A stretch of 64,000 bases of DNA from Pacificimonas aurantium. Lineage in GTDB: Bacteria > Pseudomonadota > Alphaproteobacteria > Sphingomonadales > Sphingomonadaceae. The notes under the pieces were generated by a model. That model had not been told where the DNA came from. It saw nothing but the letters and a program-made list of their open reading frames with translations, and made no database searches. The stretch spans positions 310,001 through 374,000 of the forward strand of contig NZ_JAGSGB010000001.1 in NCBI RefSeq assembly GCF_020092905.1, in the 5' to 3' direction. Both the position numbers and the translations under genes were made by a program. Shown in pieces: positions 47,588 through 55,943 of this stretch (position 1 is its first letter; each line of letters begins with the position of its first letter).

Positions 47588-48382
47588 GTGACTAGAGAGG
47601 AGAAGACGCGCCAACCGAGCCGGGATATGCCCACGCCGGCTGGCTGGGCCTTTGTCGCGGTCTACGCGTTCGCCTTTCTTGCGCTGGCTTTCGGGCCGCA
47701 TGTAGCCAATTGGTTCCCCTCCACGTCCGAGGTGACGGCGTCGAACGTGGCGACGATCCGAACCGCTCAAGCTACGGTGTGGCTCGCGATCTTCGCGGGG
47801 ATCGGCATCCCGCTTACCGCCATAGGTGCGCTGCTGTTGCTTGCCACCATCCGGCAAGGGCAACAAATTTTGGAAGTACAGGAGCGCGCTAACGAGTATG
47901 TTCTTAGGTCTGTCGACCTTGCGGCTGAAGCAAAACGGCCTTGGATAGACATATCTAACATTACGCTTAAGGAGTGCCGACATGATTATCCAAACTTATC
48001 TATTAAAGTGGAGGCGGATATAGTAAAATATGGCCCTGATCCCGCATATGATATTATTGTTTTTCTAGTATCTGCGCCTGACCTGAAAGGCGATCCCTAC
48101 AATTTACTGACTGACTCGGATAAACCTGCGCGCTTTAAGAAAAGGTATAGGATATTTGAACCAAAAGAAAGAATTTTCGTAGAAGAAAGCGCGATAGGTA
48201 GTCGAGCTTATGGTGGTCAGAGGTCTGTTTATAAATTTAAGTTCTTCTGTTTTTATCGGCACCCCGGTGGTCATGGATTCTCTTCACGAACTATACTTGT
48301 GTTTACTGATAAAGATAACAGCGGTGACGATTTCGATGTTGATAATATTTCTATAAATTTCGTCGGCTTTGAAATAAAATAG
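47588..48382 (+). CDS. Two-TM membrane protein of unknown function, prophage cargo
   Basis: A 264-residue protein with two predicted membrane helices (about residues 19-38 and 58-84), a short coiled linker (IRQGQQILEVQERANEYVLRSVD) and a beta-rich cytoplasmic domain from about residue 115. Base composition shifts to AT-rich from about 47,930 to the stop, unlike the surrounding phage genes, which suggests acquisition. It is convergent with the portal gene, 16 bp away. I do not recognise a family; a membrane-anchored sensor or superinfection factor is only a guess. Confidence 0.75.
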   Translation: MTREEKTRQPSRDMPTPAGWAFVAVYAFAFLALAFGPHVANWFPSTSEVTASNVATIRTAQATVWLAIFAGIGIPLTAIGALLLLATIRQGQQILEVQERANEYVLRSVDLAAEAKRPWIDISNITLKECRHDYPNLSIKVEADIVKYGPDPAYDIIVFLVSAPDLKGDPYNLLTDSDKPARFKKRYRIFEPKERIFVEESAIGSRAYGGQRSVYKFKFFCFYRHPGGHGFSSRTILVFTDKDNSGDDFDVDNISINFVGFEIK

Positions 48383-48398
48383 TTTGCAACAACTAAAC

Positions 48399-49883
48399 TC
48401 AGAGGGCCAAAATCTGCCACGCTTCACTTTCGATTATCTCTTTTAAGACATCATCATTTAGATTCGGAGCGATGCGATCCAGAAGCGCGCGGGCCTCGTC
48501 GGCATCGGCAGCCTGCTCAAGCGCCGCAACAAGGGGAAGGAGCATGGGGTCGAGTGCGCGGGCCGCGCGGGTATCGGCCATGAGCGCGTCGACGGCAGCA
48601 TCGATGCGGGTATGCGAATCCTCGCCCTCTGCAAACTCCGCCTCGGCCCCCGGACGCTGTGAGGGAGGCCGCGTTCGGCCGGTCGAGGCGTCCACCGGTT
48701 CCCATTCGTCGCCATAGGTCTCACGGACATTGTCGCGGCTGCGGCGGTAGCCGAGGGGCAGCATTTTCGCGTCGAGGTCGGCGAGTTCGTTCAGATCCTG
48801 CCCCTCTTCCTCATGTCGGCGCGTCAGAACGGGAATCTGCGCGCCGGGGAAGTTGATGCGGGTCAGCCAGGCCGCCGGACCGGCGCGGAAGCTTTCGGCG
48901 ATCAGGTCGTCGTCGGCATCGACGACGTCGTCGCGAACGCCGGCATGGGTTTCGGCGGTGCCCGACCAAGCCTGATTCTCGGCCGTGCCCGTCTGCGACA
49001 GGAGGACCTTGGCGATGGCGAGGTCCATCTTGTCGACCATTTTGTCATAGTCGGCACCGGCGCTGCGCGCCGCCTCGAGCAGTTCGACGGCCATCCCCTC
49101 GGGCACCACGAAGCCGGTGTCGGTCGCAATCGACTGGAGCGCCTGCAGCAGTTTCTGAATGTCGCCCTCGGGCGTTCCCGGCCTGTATTTGCCCATGGCG
49201 GTCGGCGCGCCATATTTGTCGAGGAAGGTGTTCCAGAATTTGAGGCCGTTCCGCTTGAACATGACGGGCCAGTAGAGCCAGTGCGCGAGGCCGAGGCCGT
49301 AGGGCAGGTCGTCATGGTCGCCGCCCGCCTTCAGGAACCAGAATTTGCGCTCGGGCAGCCGCTCCCCCTGCATGTTCGCTAGGGTGAGGAGGCGGAGACG
49401 ATCGTCGGCGTCGCGGCGAAAGCGCCGCGCATGGCGCACCTTGATCGCGGCGAACTGGATGTAGCCGTCCTCGCGCGTCCAGAGGACCTCGCCGACCGCA
49501 TAGCCGTTGAAGACTGCCTTGTGCATTTTCGAGGTGAGGTTGTCCCAGCCGATGCGGCGGACATTCTGTTCGAGCAGTTCGGCGGCTGCCCGGTCGATCT
49601 CGCGGTCGCCGCCGGCGGTAACTCGCCAGTCGCGGCTGGTGAGCGCGGTGGTGCGCTGCTGCCAGCAGCTTTTCACCTGGTCATCGCGGAAGATGGTGTC
49701 GTAGACGCCCCAGTCGGCCGAGGAGAGCAGCAGCGGATCCGTGTCCTGCTGCAGGCCCGTCACGAAGGCCCTGAAGATGTCGCGGCCGTCGCTGGTGGTC
49801 GCAATCTCTCCTGACAGGCCAACAGGCAGGCGTGATGCGGCCGAGCTGGGCATCGGGTTTCCGGCGGCATCGAGAAGCGGCAT
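48399..49883 (-). CDS. Phage portal protein (Mu gp29-like, DUF935)
   Basis: A 494-residue DUF935 protein that forms the portal ring at the capsid vertex. Recognisable stretches are SSADWGVYDTIFRDDQVKSCWQQR, GWDNLTSKMHKAVFNGYAVGEVLW and KYGAPTAMGKYRPGTPEGD. The start is ATG 49883, preceded by GGAGG at good spacing, rather than nine codons earlier. It lies 1 bp after the terminase stop, in the usual gp28-gp29 order. Confidence 0.93.
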   Translation of the reverse strand: MPLLDAAGNPMPSSAASRLPVGLSGEIATTSDGRDIFRAFVTGLQQDTDPLLLSSADWGVYDTIFRDDQVKSCWQQRTTALTSRDWRVTAGGDREIDRAAAELLEQNVRRIGWDNLTSKMHKAVFNGYAVGEVLWTREDGYIQFAAIKVRHARRFRRDADDRLRLLTLANMQGERLPERKFWFLKAGGDHDDLPYGLGLAHWLYWPVMFKRNGLKFWNTFLDKYGAPTAMGKYRPGTPEGDIQKLLQALQSIATDTGFVVPEGMAVELLEAARSAGADYDKMVDKMDLAIAKVLLSQTGTAENQAWSGTAETHAGVRDDVVDADDDLIAESFRAGPAAWLTRINFPGAQIPVLTRRHEEEGQDLNELADLDAKMLPLGYRRSRDNVRETYGDEWEPVDASTGRTRPPSQRPGAEAEFAEGEDSHTRIDAAVDALMADTRAARALDPMLLPLVAALEQAADADEARALLDRIAPNLNDDVLKEIIESEAWQILAL

Positions 49884-49884
49884 G

Positions 49885-51447
49885 TCAGAAGCCTCCGGCC
49901 GGCGACGCACGGCGGACGGTGCCGAAGCCGGTCTGTGTCAGGGTGAAGTCGTCGAGCTGCGCCGAGGTGCGCTCGGCGCCGCGATGGAGGTCGATCGGCG
50001 CCAGGTCCTCTTCGGCTGCAAGGCAAAGCAGCATGGTCGCGATGGCCGTGTCGCCGTGACGTTTCCCCTTCGCGCCGTCGGCCTTCGAAACGGAGCGGTC
50101 GGGAATCATGGGGACGCCGCGCACGCGCTTCACCATGCGGTGATCGTCGAGGACGTCGGCGTCTCTTGGCAGGGCGATGGTCCGCGCCTCGATCCGTTCC
50201 TTCAGCCGCGGGAAGCCGTCGAGATAGGTCTGCTGCGAGGTCATGACCGAGACGACGCGGTCGGCGCCGAAGTCGCGGCCAAGATCCTCGGCAAGCTGCT
50301 GGCCGTTGCCGCGCGCGTCGAGCTTTCCGGCCGTGAACAGCGGCAGCGCGCGGATGATCGACGACAGGATCCAGAATTGTTCGCGGAAGGGCGTGTTGCG
50401 CAGTTCGATGATGAGGGGAACGTCGAGGACGAGAGTCTGACCGAGCTGGCCGATGGCGACGGCCGTCAGGTCGGACGAGCGGGCGAAGTCCTGGCCGAGA
50501 AAGCTGGGCCGGCTCGGCTGCAGCCCAGCGAGATGCGGGGCAATGTCCTCAGCGAACCAGCCGGTGATATGATCGGCCTGGCGGCGCTCATTCCACAACA
50601 GGAAATCATCCGGCCCGCGATAGCGCACGACCGCGCCGCCCTCTCCCATGACGGCCGACACAGCCGCACGGTCGAGATAGGAGCCGGAGCCGCGCGCCGG
50701 AATGCAGTAGAGCTCCTCCTGCGCGCCTTCGCCGTAGCGGGCGACGAGAGCATCGAGCCAGGCACGCTCGGCTTGCTGCGACCAGTCCTGGCCGGTCCGC
50801 AAACATATGCGCTTGTAGAGACCGTCGGCGAGCGCCTGCGCGATATCGATCCGGTAGACCGCGCCCTCGCGCTTGCCGTCGCGGATCTCCTCGAGCAGCA
50901 GGTTGAACGGATTGTCGGCACCGTCATGCGTCGAGATGACGATGACGCGGCCGCCCCACATGAGAAGCGCGAGCGCGGCCTTCAGCAGCTCGTCGAGCTC
51001 ATCGTGGAAGGCAGCCTCGTCGATGATGACCAGGCCCTGCTTGCCGCGCAGCGAGCGCGGCTTCGAGGAGAGGGCGACAATGGCAAAACCCGAGGGGAAC
51101 TCGATGCGAAAGGCCTGGATGCCCCTTTCCGAGCCGTCGTCGTAGAGAAATTCGCCGCTGGCGGCGACGATGTCGAAGCTCTTCGTGAATTCCGCGCAAT
51201 AGCCGATGAACTCGCGCGTCATGTCGAGATTGTAGGCGATGTAGAAGACGTCCTGCCCGCCCTCGCCGCGCCGGGCGCCGGCGACCAGGACGGCCTCCAT
51301 CGCGAACGCCCAGGTGATGCCGGTACGGCGCGACTTCTCGATCGCGAGGAGCGGTTCGCGGTGCGACAGGGCAATCGCCTCGCCCTGATAGGGCAGGAGG
51401 ACGGGCGGAAGCGGCGCGGCCGATTGCAATGCAGGTTCAGAGGACAT
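49885..51447 (-). CDS. Phage terminase large subunit (Mu gp28-like)
   Basis: A 520-residue packaging motor. The N-terminal ATPase has an atypical Walker A region EKSRRTGITWAFAME and Walker B LVIIDEAAFHDE, followed by motif III-like VISTHDGADNPF. A C-terminal nuclease domain begins around GQDFARSSDLTAVAI, with acidic residues expected to bind metal. ATG 51447 is preceded by GAGG; an in-frame ATG five codons upstream is the alternative. It overlaps the preceding small gene by 11 bp. Confidence 0.92.
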   Translation of the reverse strand: MSSEPALQSAAPLPPVLLPYQGEAIALSHREPLLAIEKSRRTGITWAFAMEAVLVAGARRGEGGQDVFYIAYNLDMTREFIGYCAEFTKSFDIVAASGEFLYDDGSERGIQAFRIEFPSGFAIVALSSKPRSLRGKQGLVIIDEAAFHDELDELLKAALALLMWGGRVIVISTHDGADNPFNLLLEEIRDGKREGAVYRIDIAQALADGLYKRICLRTGQDWSQQAERAWLDALVARYGEGAQEELYCIPARGSGSYLDRAAVSAVMGEGGAVVRYRGPDDFLLWNERRQADHITGWFAEDIAPHLAGLQPSRPSFLGQDFARSSDLTAVAIGQLGQTLVLDVPLIIELRNTPFREQFWILSSIIRALPLFTAGKLDARGNGQQLAEDLGRDFGADRVVSVMTSQQTYLDGFPRLKERIEARTIALPRDADVLDDHRMVKRVRGVPMIPDRSVSKADGAKGKRHGDTAIATMLLCLAAEEDLAPIDLHRGAERTSAQLDDFTLTQTGFGTVRRASPAGGF

Positions 51448-51883
51448 TATGGGCCTCTTCATCGGCAATGCGGCGCGGACGGGGTGGACGGGGCGGCCGG
51501 GGCTGAGCCTGACGCGGCCGGGCGTCCCACCAGAGATGCGCACTGATTGCGATCTCGTCGAGCCAGGAGACGGCGTGATCGAAGCCGCTGCGACCGTCGC
51601 GGGCGACGAGTTCGAAGTGAAGGTCGCCGGGGTTGGCGCTGTGCGGCCGTTCATGGTCGCTGACGCGAATAATCCAAAGCTGCGCGAACAGGGTGAGATG
51701 CAGGTAGCAGCTGCACGAGCCGCGATTGTGGCTGCGCTTCAGCTTCACCGGCGCAAAGCCGCGCCGCCGTGCCCGCGCCGCGATCGCGCGTGCCAGGACG
51801 GGCACAGCTGCCTGGCGATCGGCGAGGGGGACGCCGCCAGCCCCGCAGACCAGCGACCGGAGAGGCGGCGGCCCCGCGCTCAT
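51437..51883 (-). CDS. Phage hypothetical protein between HTH and terminase genes
   Basis: A 148-residue basic protein. Its middle reads RGSCSCYLHLTLFAQLWIIRVSDHERPHSANPGDLHFELVA and the C-terminus is proline- and arginine-rich. I recognise no family. The ATG overlaps the stop of the upstream HTH gene (ATGA) and the stop overlaps the terminase start, so it is clearly part of the packaging operon. A longer upstream extension in this frame overlaps the HTH gene and is rejected. Confidence 0.75.
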   Translation of the reverse strand: MSAGPPPLRSLVCGAGGVPLADRQAAVPVLARAIAARARRRGFAPVKLKRSHNRGSCSCYLHLTLFAQLWIIRVSDHERPHSANPGDLHFELVARDGRSGFDHAVSWLDEIAISAHLWWDARPRQAQPRPPRPPRPRRIADEEAHNVL

Positions 51884-52158
51884 CGAGCGTCGTCCCAGGG
51901 GCGGTGGCAATGCGGGCACCGCGATTCGGCACGAGCGGGGAGCCCGAGAATCTCGACCGACCGGGCCTGGTTCGCCTGGCGGCGCAGAAAGCCGCGCTCC
52001 TCCAGCCGCGCGATCATGCGCGCGACACTGGCTTTCGACGCCACGCCAAGGCCGTCGGCGATCTGCCGATAACTGGGGGCGGCGCCATGGCGCTTCTGGA
52101 AGGCGTCGATCCAGAAGAGGCAATCGGCCATGCGGGGAGTGAGGGCGGCGCCGGTCAC
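51880..52158 (-). CDS. Small winged-helix DNA-binding protein
   Basis: A 92-residue protein resembling the LexA-type DNA-binding domain (ADCLFWIDAFQKRHGAAPSYRQIADGLGVASKASVARMIARLEERGFL), ending with a CPHCHRPWDDAR tail that holds a CxxC pair. It overlaps both neighbours by 4 bp in the packaging operon. It could act as a small-terminase-like DNA recogniser or as a regulator. Confidence 0.8.
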   Translation of the reverse strand: MTGAALTPRMADCLFWIDAFQKRHGAAPSYRQIADGLGVASKASVARMIARLEERGFLRRQANQARSVEILGLPARAESRCPHCHRPWDDAR

Positions 52159-52697
52159 AGGCCCATAATCTCCCGCCGGATCTGCTGGATCGTCTCGGCG
52201 CTGGCCCCGGTCTTGCGTGCGGCGCCTTCGGCGACGTCGGCCGCGTCCTTCTTGGCCGCCTCGCGCTCCTCGGCGCGGATCGCGCGGATGCGGTCGGTGT
52301 CGATCTTCGATGCGCCGGCGATGTCCTTTACCGCCTTGGCGAGGCGGCCGATCTCGAGCGGGTCGAGCTGCTCCTCCTCGCCGTCTCCGGACAGGAGCGG
52401 GATCAAGCTGCGCGTCATGAGGGTCTGCATGAGCTGGGTCATCATCAGCCCGGTGCGATCATCGCCCTCACCGAACTCACGCCCGAAGGCCTGCGCCATG
52501 GCGGTCATGTCGCGCTGCTGGCGAACGAGCTCGCTGTAGTTCTTGGTATAGCGGCCGACGGCCGAACGCGAGACATCGGCGCCGAGACCGTTCAGAAGCC
52601 CAGTGATCTCGTCGATCGTCGCGCCGCGCCGGATGGCGGCGTGGCAGGCGCCCTGAAGCTGATCGGGCAATTGCTCGATGGTCGACTTGCCGCCCAT
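52155..52697 (-). CDS. DUF3486 phage protein (Mu gp27-like, probable small terminase)
   Basis: A 180-residue DUF3486 protein beginning MGGKSTIEQLPDQLQGACHAAIRRGATIDEITGLLNGLGADVSRSAVGRYTKNY. An N-terminal helix-turn-helix is followed by a long helical region. Mu gp27 homologues are thought to help the large terminase choose DNA. It overlaps neighbours by 4 bp and 1 bp. Confidence 0.9.
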   Translation of the reverse strand: MGGKSTIEQLPDQLQGACHAAIRRGATIDEITGLLNGLGADVSRSAVGRYTKNYSELVRQQRDMTAMAQAFGREFGEGDDRTGLMMTQLMQTLMTRSLIPLLSGDGEEEQLDPLEIGRLAKAVKDIAGASKIDTDRIRAIRAEEREAAKKDAADVAEGAARKTGASAETIQQIRREIMGL

Positions 52698-52984
52698 CAG
52701 CGCATGACCCGGTGGCGGTAGACGCCGGGCGCGACGAGGTTGCCCTCAGCGCAGTCGCGGCCGTCCTCGGTGATCTCCGCAATGAGATAGCCGCCGACCG
52801 CCTCGAGCGCGACGAGACGCTCATCGCACAGCTGCTGCAAGTCGGCGCGGATCTCGCGGCCCGACACGCGGTGCCCCATGGGCTGAAGAAGGAGTTTCAG
52901 CTCGGCGTCATTGTGTCGGCCGCCAATGTCGGCGAGCAGTTCGAGGATGGCGCGGCGGACGATGTGGCGGATGGTCTCGCTCAT
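52697..52984 (-). CDS. Small winged-helix phage protein (Mu gp26 position)
   Basis: A 95-residue protein starting MSETIRHIVRRAILELLADIGGRHNDAELKLLLQPMGHRVSGREIRADLQQLCDERLVALE, a likely winged helix with a hinged tail. It resembles the VpaChn25_0724-type family found between gp25-like and gp27-like genes of Mu-type phages. Its role is unknown. It overlaps both neighbours. Confidence 0.82.
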   Translation of the reverse strand: MSETIRHIVRRAILELLADIGGRHNDAELKLLLQPMGHRVSGREIRADLQQLCDERLVALEAVGGYLIAEITEDGRDCAEGNLVAPGVYRHRVMR

Positions 52985-53421
52985 GACTTCCGCCCCTCGC
53001 GGTCGATGAAGTCGCGAAGATAGGCGTCCATGGTGTTGAACTGGCCGCGGAGGTGGTTCTCCATGGCGGTGACCTGGCCGCGCAGGCCGGCCTGCCCCGC
53101 GTTGACGCTGGCGAGGCCGGATTTGAGGTCGCTGATCTCTCGGCTGAGTTCGTGGCGGGACGGCTCACCCTGTTCGAGGCGCTCTAGCACGTCGAGGCGC
53201 GAACGGAGCGTGCGGCCGTCCTCGGTGATCTCGCCGACCTTCTCGATCAGCGTGTCGAGCTTGGCCTCGATCTGGCGGTCGGCCGCCTCGATCTCGGCGC
53301 GCGGTTTGAAGTGCTTCTGCAGCTGCCAGTAGACGGCGCCGATCGCGAAGGGCGCGGAGATGACGAACAGCGCCGTCGCCCAGGGCGAGAAGATCTCGAT
53401 CCAGCGGAGAACGTCGTTCAC
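52981..53421 (-). CDS. DUF2730 phage membrane/coiled-coil protein
   Basis: A 146-residue protein with one N-terminal membrane helix (about residues 10-31) and a long coiled coil to the end, typical of DUF2730 in Mu-like phages (gp25 position). It begins with GTG, with only a weak ribosome site. It is the first gene of the packaging operon and lies 65 bp downstream of the dyad element at 53486-53505. Confidence 0.85.
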   Translation of the reverse strand: MNDVLRWIEIFSPWATALFVISAPFAIGAVYWQLQKHFKPRAEIEAADRQIEAKLDTLIEKVGEITEDGRTLRSRLDVLERLEQGEPSRHELSREISDLKSGLASVNAGQAGLRGQVTAMENHLRGQFNTMDAYLRDFIDREGRKS

Positions 53422-53485
53422 GGGAGGGTCCGGTCGGCATGGGGAAGCATGCGGTCCGGACTAGGTCAGGTATCGGGTTCGTTCT

Positions 53486-53505
53486 CCCGTCCGCCGGGGG
53501 ACGGG
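53486..53505 (-). promoter_or_regulatory. Candidate late-promoter dyad element, copy 1
   Basis: In the direction of the packaging operon the sequence is CCCGTCCCCCGGCGGACGGG, with 7-bp arms CCCGTCC / GGACGGG around a 6-bp spacer. It lies 65 bp before the DUF2730 start and matches the element before the protease gene at 18 of 20 positions in the same orientation. It is proposed as the Mor/C-type activator site. Confidence 0.55.
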
Positions 53506-53659
53506 CACAATGCCTTACCCGGACAACAGCGCCGCCGATCTACTGTTTTGAAACAGCGTTAAGAAGGCCCAAGCCCTCAAACATATTGAGTTTTCTAGGT
53601 TGCGGGCGGGCAAGCGATGATTGAGTAGGAACAGTGTTCTACGGAGAGGAAGGGAAAGA

Positions 53660-54196
53660 ATGGCATTTAGAATTGTTAATCTGAACCAAAATGACGGGTC
53701 GTGGAAGAGTTTCAGAGAGAATTGGGAGCAGCAATGCGAGCAACTCGATGAAAATCCTGATAGTTATGCCCCGGATGCCTTCTCAGCGATACGTACGTGC
53801 CTCGAGACCCCCGTTATGCAGAGCTCTGATCGGAAATCGCAGGCGGTTTCTCTGGTCGACTCGGATGAGCAACACATGGTGGCTGCAGTGCTTCATTGGC
53901 ATCCGGCGCCGGGAGTTAAGGGGCACATTCTCAAGGTGAGGCAGTTGACTGTATGCCCGCGCTTGGACTTCGGTGAGCTGGATGAAGATTTTTATGCTGA
54001 CGTTTTGGTGGAGTTAACCTCTCGCGTCTATAAGCTTAGTGAAAACGAGCTTCCGGCCACGGAGATACGGTTCCACCTTCGTAGCCCTGCCGACAAAGTC
54101 TATTTTGCAGCCTTTGGGAAAAAAATTGACGGCGAAAACGTTTTTGAGCAGGTGAAGCACCACGGTGCTTGGTTACATATCGTCAAGCGTACGTAG
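53660..54196 (+). CDS. Hypothetical protein, AT-richer prophage cargo
   Basis: A 178-residue soluble protein starting MAFRIVNLNQNDGSWKSFRENWEQQCEQL. Middle strands such as HMVAAVLHWHPAPGVKGHILKVRQLTVCPRLDFGEL suggest a GNAT- or immunity-like alpha/beta fold, but I cannot name a family. GGAAGGGAAAGA precedes the ATG. It is on the strand opposite to the phage operons, in the gap between Mor and the packaging genes, where Mu has its C and lysis genes. Composition is clearly less GC-rich than its neighbours. Confidence 0.78.
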   Translation: MAFRIVNLNQNDGSWKSFRENWEQQCEQLDENPDSYAPDAFSAIRTCLETPVMQSSDRKSQAVSLVDSDEQHMVAAVLHWHPAPGVKGHILKVRQLTVCPRLDFGELDEDFYADVLVELTSRVYKLSENELPATEIRFHLRSPADKVYFAAFGKKIDGENVFEQVKHHGAWLHIVKRT

Positions 54197-54207
54197 AAGG
54201 ACACACA

Positions 54208-54348
54208 GTGAAACCTACTGAATCTATGGTTTTGAAGGCCATTGAACGCGCCACTCGTGACGCTGTCAGGGAAGTGGGAATCTCCACGATTCGACAGATG
54301 TCCATGTTCCCCTCTGCCTTCGAACGATCGAACCAGAAGGCCGCGTAA
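54208..54348 (+). CDS. 46-residue protein downstream of the cargo gene
   Basis: A short gene starting with GTG and preceded by AGAAGGA at ideal spacing, 11 bp after the stop of the 178-residue gene. It encodes MKPTESMVLKAIERATRDAV and continues through REVGISTIRQM to a lysine- and alanine-containing end. The two genes look like an operon. The size and arrangement would suit a small partner such as an antitoxin, but nothing proves that. Confidence 0.55.
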   Translation: MKPTESMVLKAIERATRDAVREVGISTIRQMSMFPSAFERSNQKAA

Positions 54349-54371
54349 CCCCTCCTAGCTTAAACGCACCC

Positions 54372-54830
54372 CTATAGAAGAGTTGGATTCTTAGGGGTGC
54401 ACCGCCTACTGTGGCGCTTCCCGTTCCTAGCTAGATACTCAGACAAACTTGCACGCTTCATGCGGAGGCGGCGGCTGGCCTCGGTGATCGAGATTTCGGC
54501 CGCGCGGACCTGGCGCAGGACCGGTTCCGCCTTCGCCCATTTGATCGCCTCGCGCGCGAGCGGGATGTAAAGCGCCGAGCCGCCATAGACGTCGATGAAC
54601 GCCTTCGCGGTCTGCGTCCCGACCAGGTCGATCAGGTCGCCGGCATGCTGGAGATGCCTGGGTATCTCGATCTCGTCGCCGCCATAAGCGTCGACGATGA
54701 GGAGAGTGGCATAAGCGCCCACGACCGCCTCCATATCGAGCATGTTGCCGGTCCAGTAGCAGTCCGGCTGCGCATCCCTGGGGATGGGCATGTCCTCGAT
54801 TGTGGGACCTAAGGTGCCGCGGCGGCGCAT
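54372..54830 (-). CDS. mor: Mor transcription activator family protein
   Basis: A 152-residue protein of the Mor/C family, which in Mu activates middle and late promoters. The dimerisation region is PRHLQHAGDLIDLVGTQTAKAFIDVYGGSALYIPLAREAIKWAK, followed by a helix-turn-helix (ISITEASRRLRMKRASLSEYL). The ATG overlaps the GemA stop by one base. No separate C gene is seen in the window, so this protein may drive both late operons through the dyad elements at 53486 and 63763. Confidence 0.87.
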   Translation of the reverse strand: MRRRGTLGPTIEDMPIPRDAQPDCYWTGNMLDMEAVVGAYATLLIVDAYGGDEIEIPRHLQHAGDLIDLVGTQTAKAFIDVYGGSALYIPLAREAIKWAKAEPVLRQVRAAEISITEASRRLRMKRASLSEYLARNGKRHSRRCTPKNPTLL

Positions 54831-55546
54831 CAGCGATCCTCCGCCACCTTCAGATCGCGCAGGTGCCGCTCGCCGAGCCACTGGATGACGAGATCCCACT
54901 CGGCAGCGCCCCAGCTCTCTCGGTCGAGGGGAAGCTGATATTTGAACGCGGCCGCACCGATCGGGTCGACCAGCTGGCGCCCGGTGCCGCGCCCCGCCGG
55001 CCGAAGCGCGGCGAGACGCTCCCCGATCGCAACGGCCACCGCCCTTCGCTCTGCCAACGCGTCGCCGGCAGTATCGTTGTCGCCCAGCCAGCGGACGCCA
55101 TAGCGCGCAGCGATGGCCTTGAGCGCCTCGATGAGGGCGGGCGCCTCGCGGTGCGTGACGAAGCGGAGGCTGTCGACCTTCGCCTGGCGGCGGACGAAGG
55201 CGTCGACCGGCTGGGCGTCGGGCGGCACGTCGAGCGCGCCGAGCCAGTAGCAGCTCCACCACAGGGCGGAGATCTTGCGGTGGAGAGCGGCATAGGGTGC
55301 GGGACGCGGGGCGGCCTTGCGCTCGTCCCGCTTCAGGTCGTCGAGGACGCGCTTCAGTTCGGCGACAGTGAGGGCGCGCGAGGAGCGCTTGCCGGTCAGA
55401 CGTTCGATCAGCGCGTAGCGCGCCTCGTCGTCGATGCCTCGGCGCCGGCAGGTCGCCATGACAGCCTGGATCATCCGCTTGCGCGGATCCGCGGAGCGGC
55501 CGGACGGACGCGGCGCGCCGGAAGGCGGGGATGACCGCCTAGCCAT
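54830..55546 (-). CDS. Regulatory protein GemA (Mu gp16, DUF1018)
   Basis: A 238-residue protein with the GemA pattern RMIQAVMATCRRRGIDDEARYALIERLTGKRSSRALTVAELKRVLDDL near its start. In Mu, GemA affects host gene expression and DNA supercoiling. The C-terminal part (about residues 90-238) is longer than Mu GemA. It overlaps the upstream DnaA-like gene by 8 bp and mor by one base. Confidence 0.88.
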   Translation of the reverse strand: MARRSSPPSGAPRPSGRSADPRKRMIQAVMATCRRRGIDDEARYALIERLTGKRSSRALTVAELKRVLDDLKRDERKAAPRPAPYAALHRKISALWWSCYWLGALDVPPDAQPVDAFVRRQAKVDSLRFVTHREAPALIEALKAIAARYGVRWLGDNDTAGDALAERRAVAVAIGERLAALRPAGRGTGRQLVDPIGAAAFKYQLPLDRESWGAAEWDLVIQWLGERHLRDLKVAEDR

Positions 55547-55943
55547 CGAGCCCCTCCGGATCCGCGAGGAGACAGCGCGCCTGGTCCAGCAGGCGCTCGG
55601 TCATCCGGGTGTAGGCCGGATCGCTCGCGCGGCGGTCATCGACCTTGCGAACCGCGGACATGATCGTCGTATGGTCGCGGCCCAGGGCACGGCCGATCTG
55701 CGGATAGGAGTAGGCCGTCAGCCGCCGCGCGAGCCAGCAGACGAGCCAGCGCGCGGCGGTGGTGTCGATGTCGCGGCGATGCGACCGGATGTCGAGCGGC
55801 GCGATCGAGAACTCGTCGGCAACCAGGCGCAGCAGCTCGTCGACCGCCGGCGTATGAAGGCGAGCGCGGCGCTCGCCGTCGAGCCGTTCGAACCGGTCTT
55901 CGAGCGCCGTCACCCGATCCTCAAGCGAGAGGGAACCGGTCAC
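55539..55943 (-). CDS. DnaA C-terminal-domain-like phage protein
   Basis: A 134-residue protein with an N-terminal helical tail and a C-terminal domain that resembles DnaA domain IV: RRDIDTTAARWLVCWLARRLTAYSYPQIGRALGRDHTTIMSAVRKV, including the GRDHTTIM signature that contacts DnaA boxes. It lacks any AAA+ domain. It could bind DnaA boxes and influence host or phage replication. GTG 55943 has GGAGG six bases upstream and overlaps the zinc-ribbon stop (GTGA). Confidence 0.85.
   Translation of the reverse strand: MTGSLSLEDRVTALEDRFERLDGERRARLHTPAVDELLRLVADEFSIAPLDIRSHRRDIDTTAARWLVCWLARRLTAYSYPQIGRALGRDHTTIMSAVRKVDDRRASDPAYTRMTERLLDQARCLLADPEGLDG

Noticed and set aside
46430-47983. 517-codon minus-strand open frame spanning the SRAP and membrane-protein genes
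   Set aside because: It runs antisense to the SRAP gene, whose catalytic residues are intact, and shows no domain pattern of its own.
49741-51546. 601-codon plus-strand frame opposite terminase and portal start
   Set aside because: Terminase motifs and gene overlaps support the minus strand. The plus frame is rich in Arg/Ala/Gly/Val with no recognisable domain.
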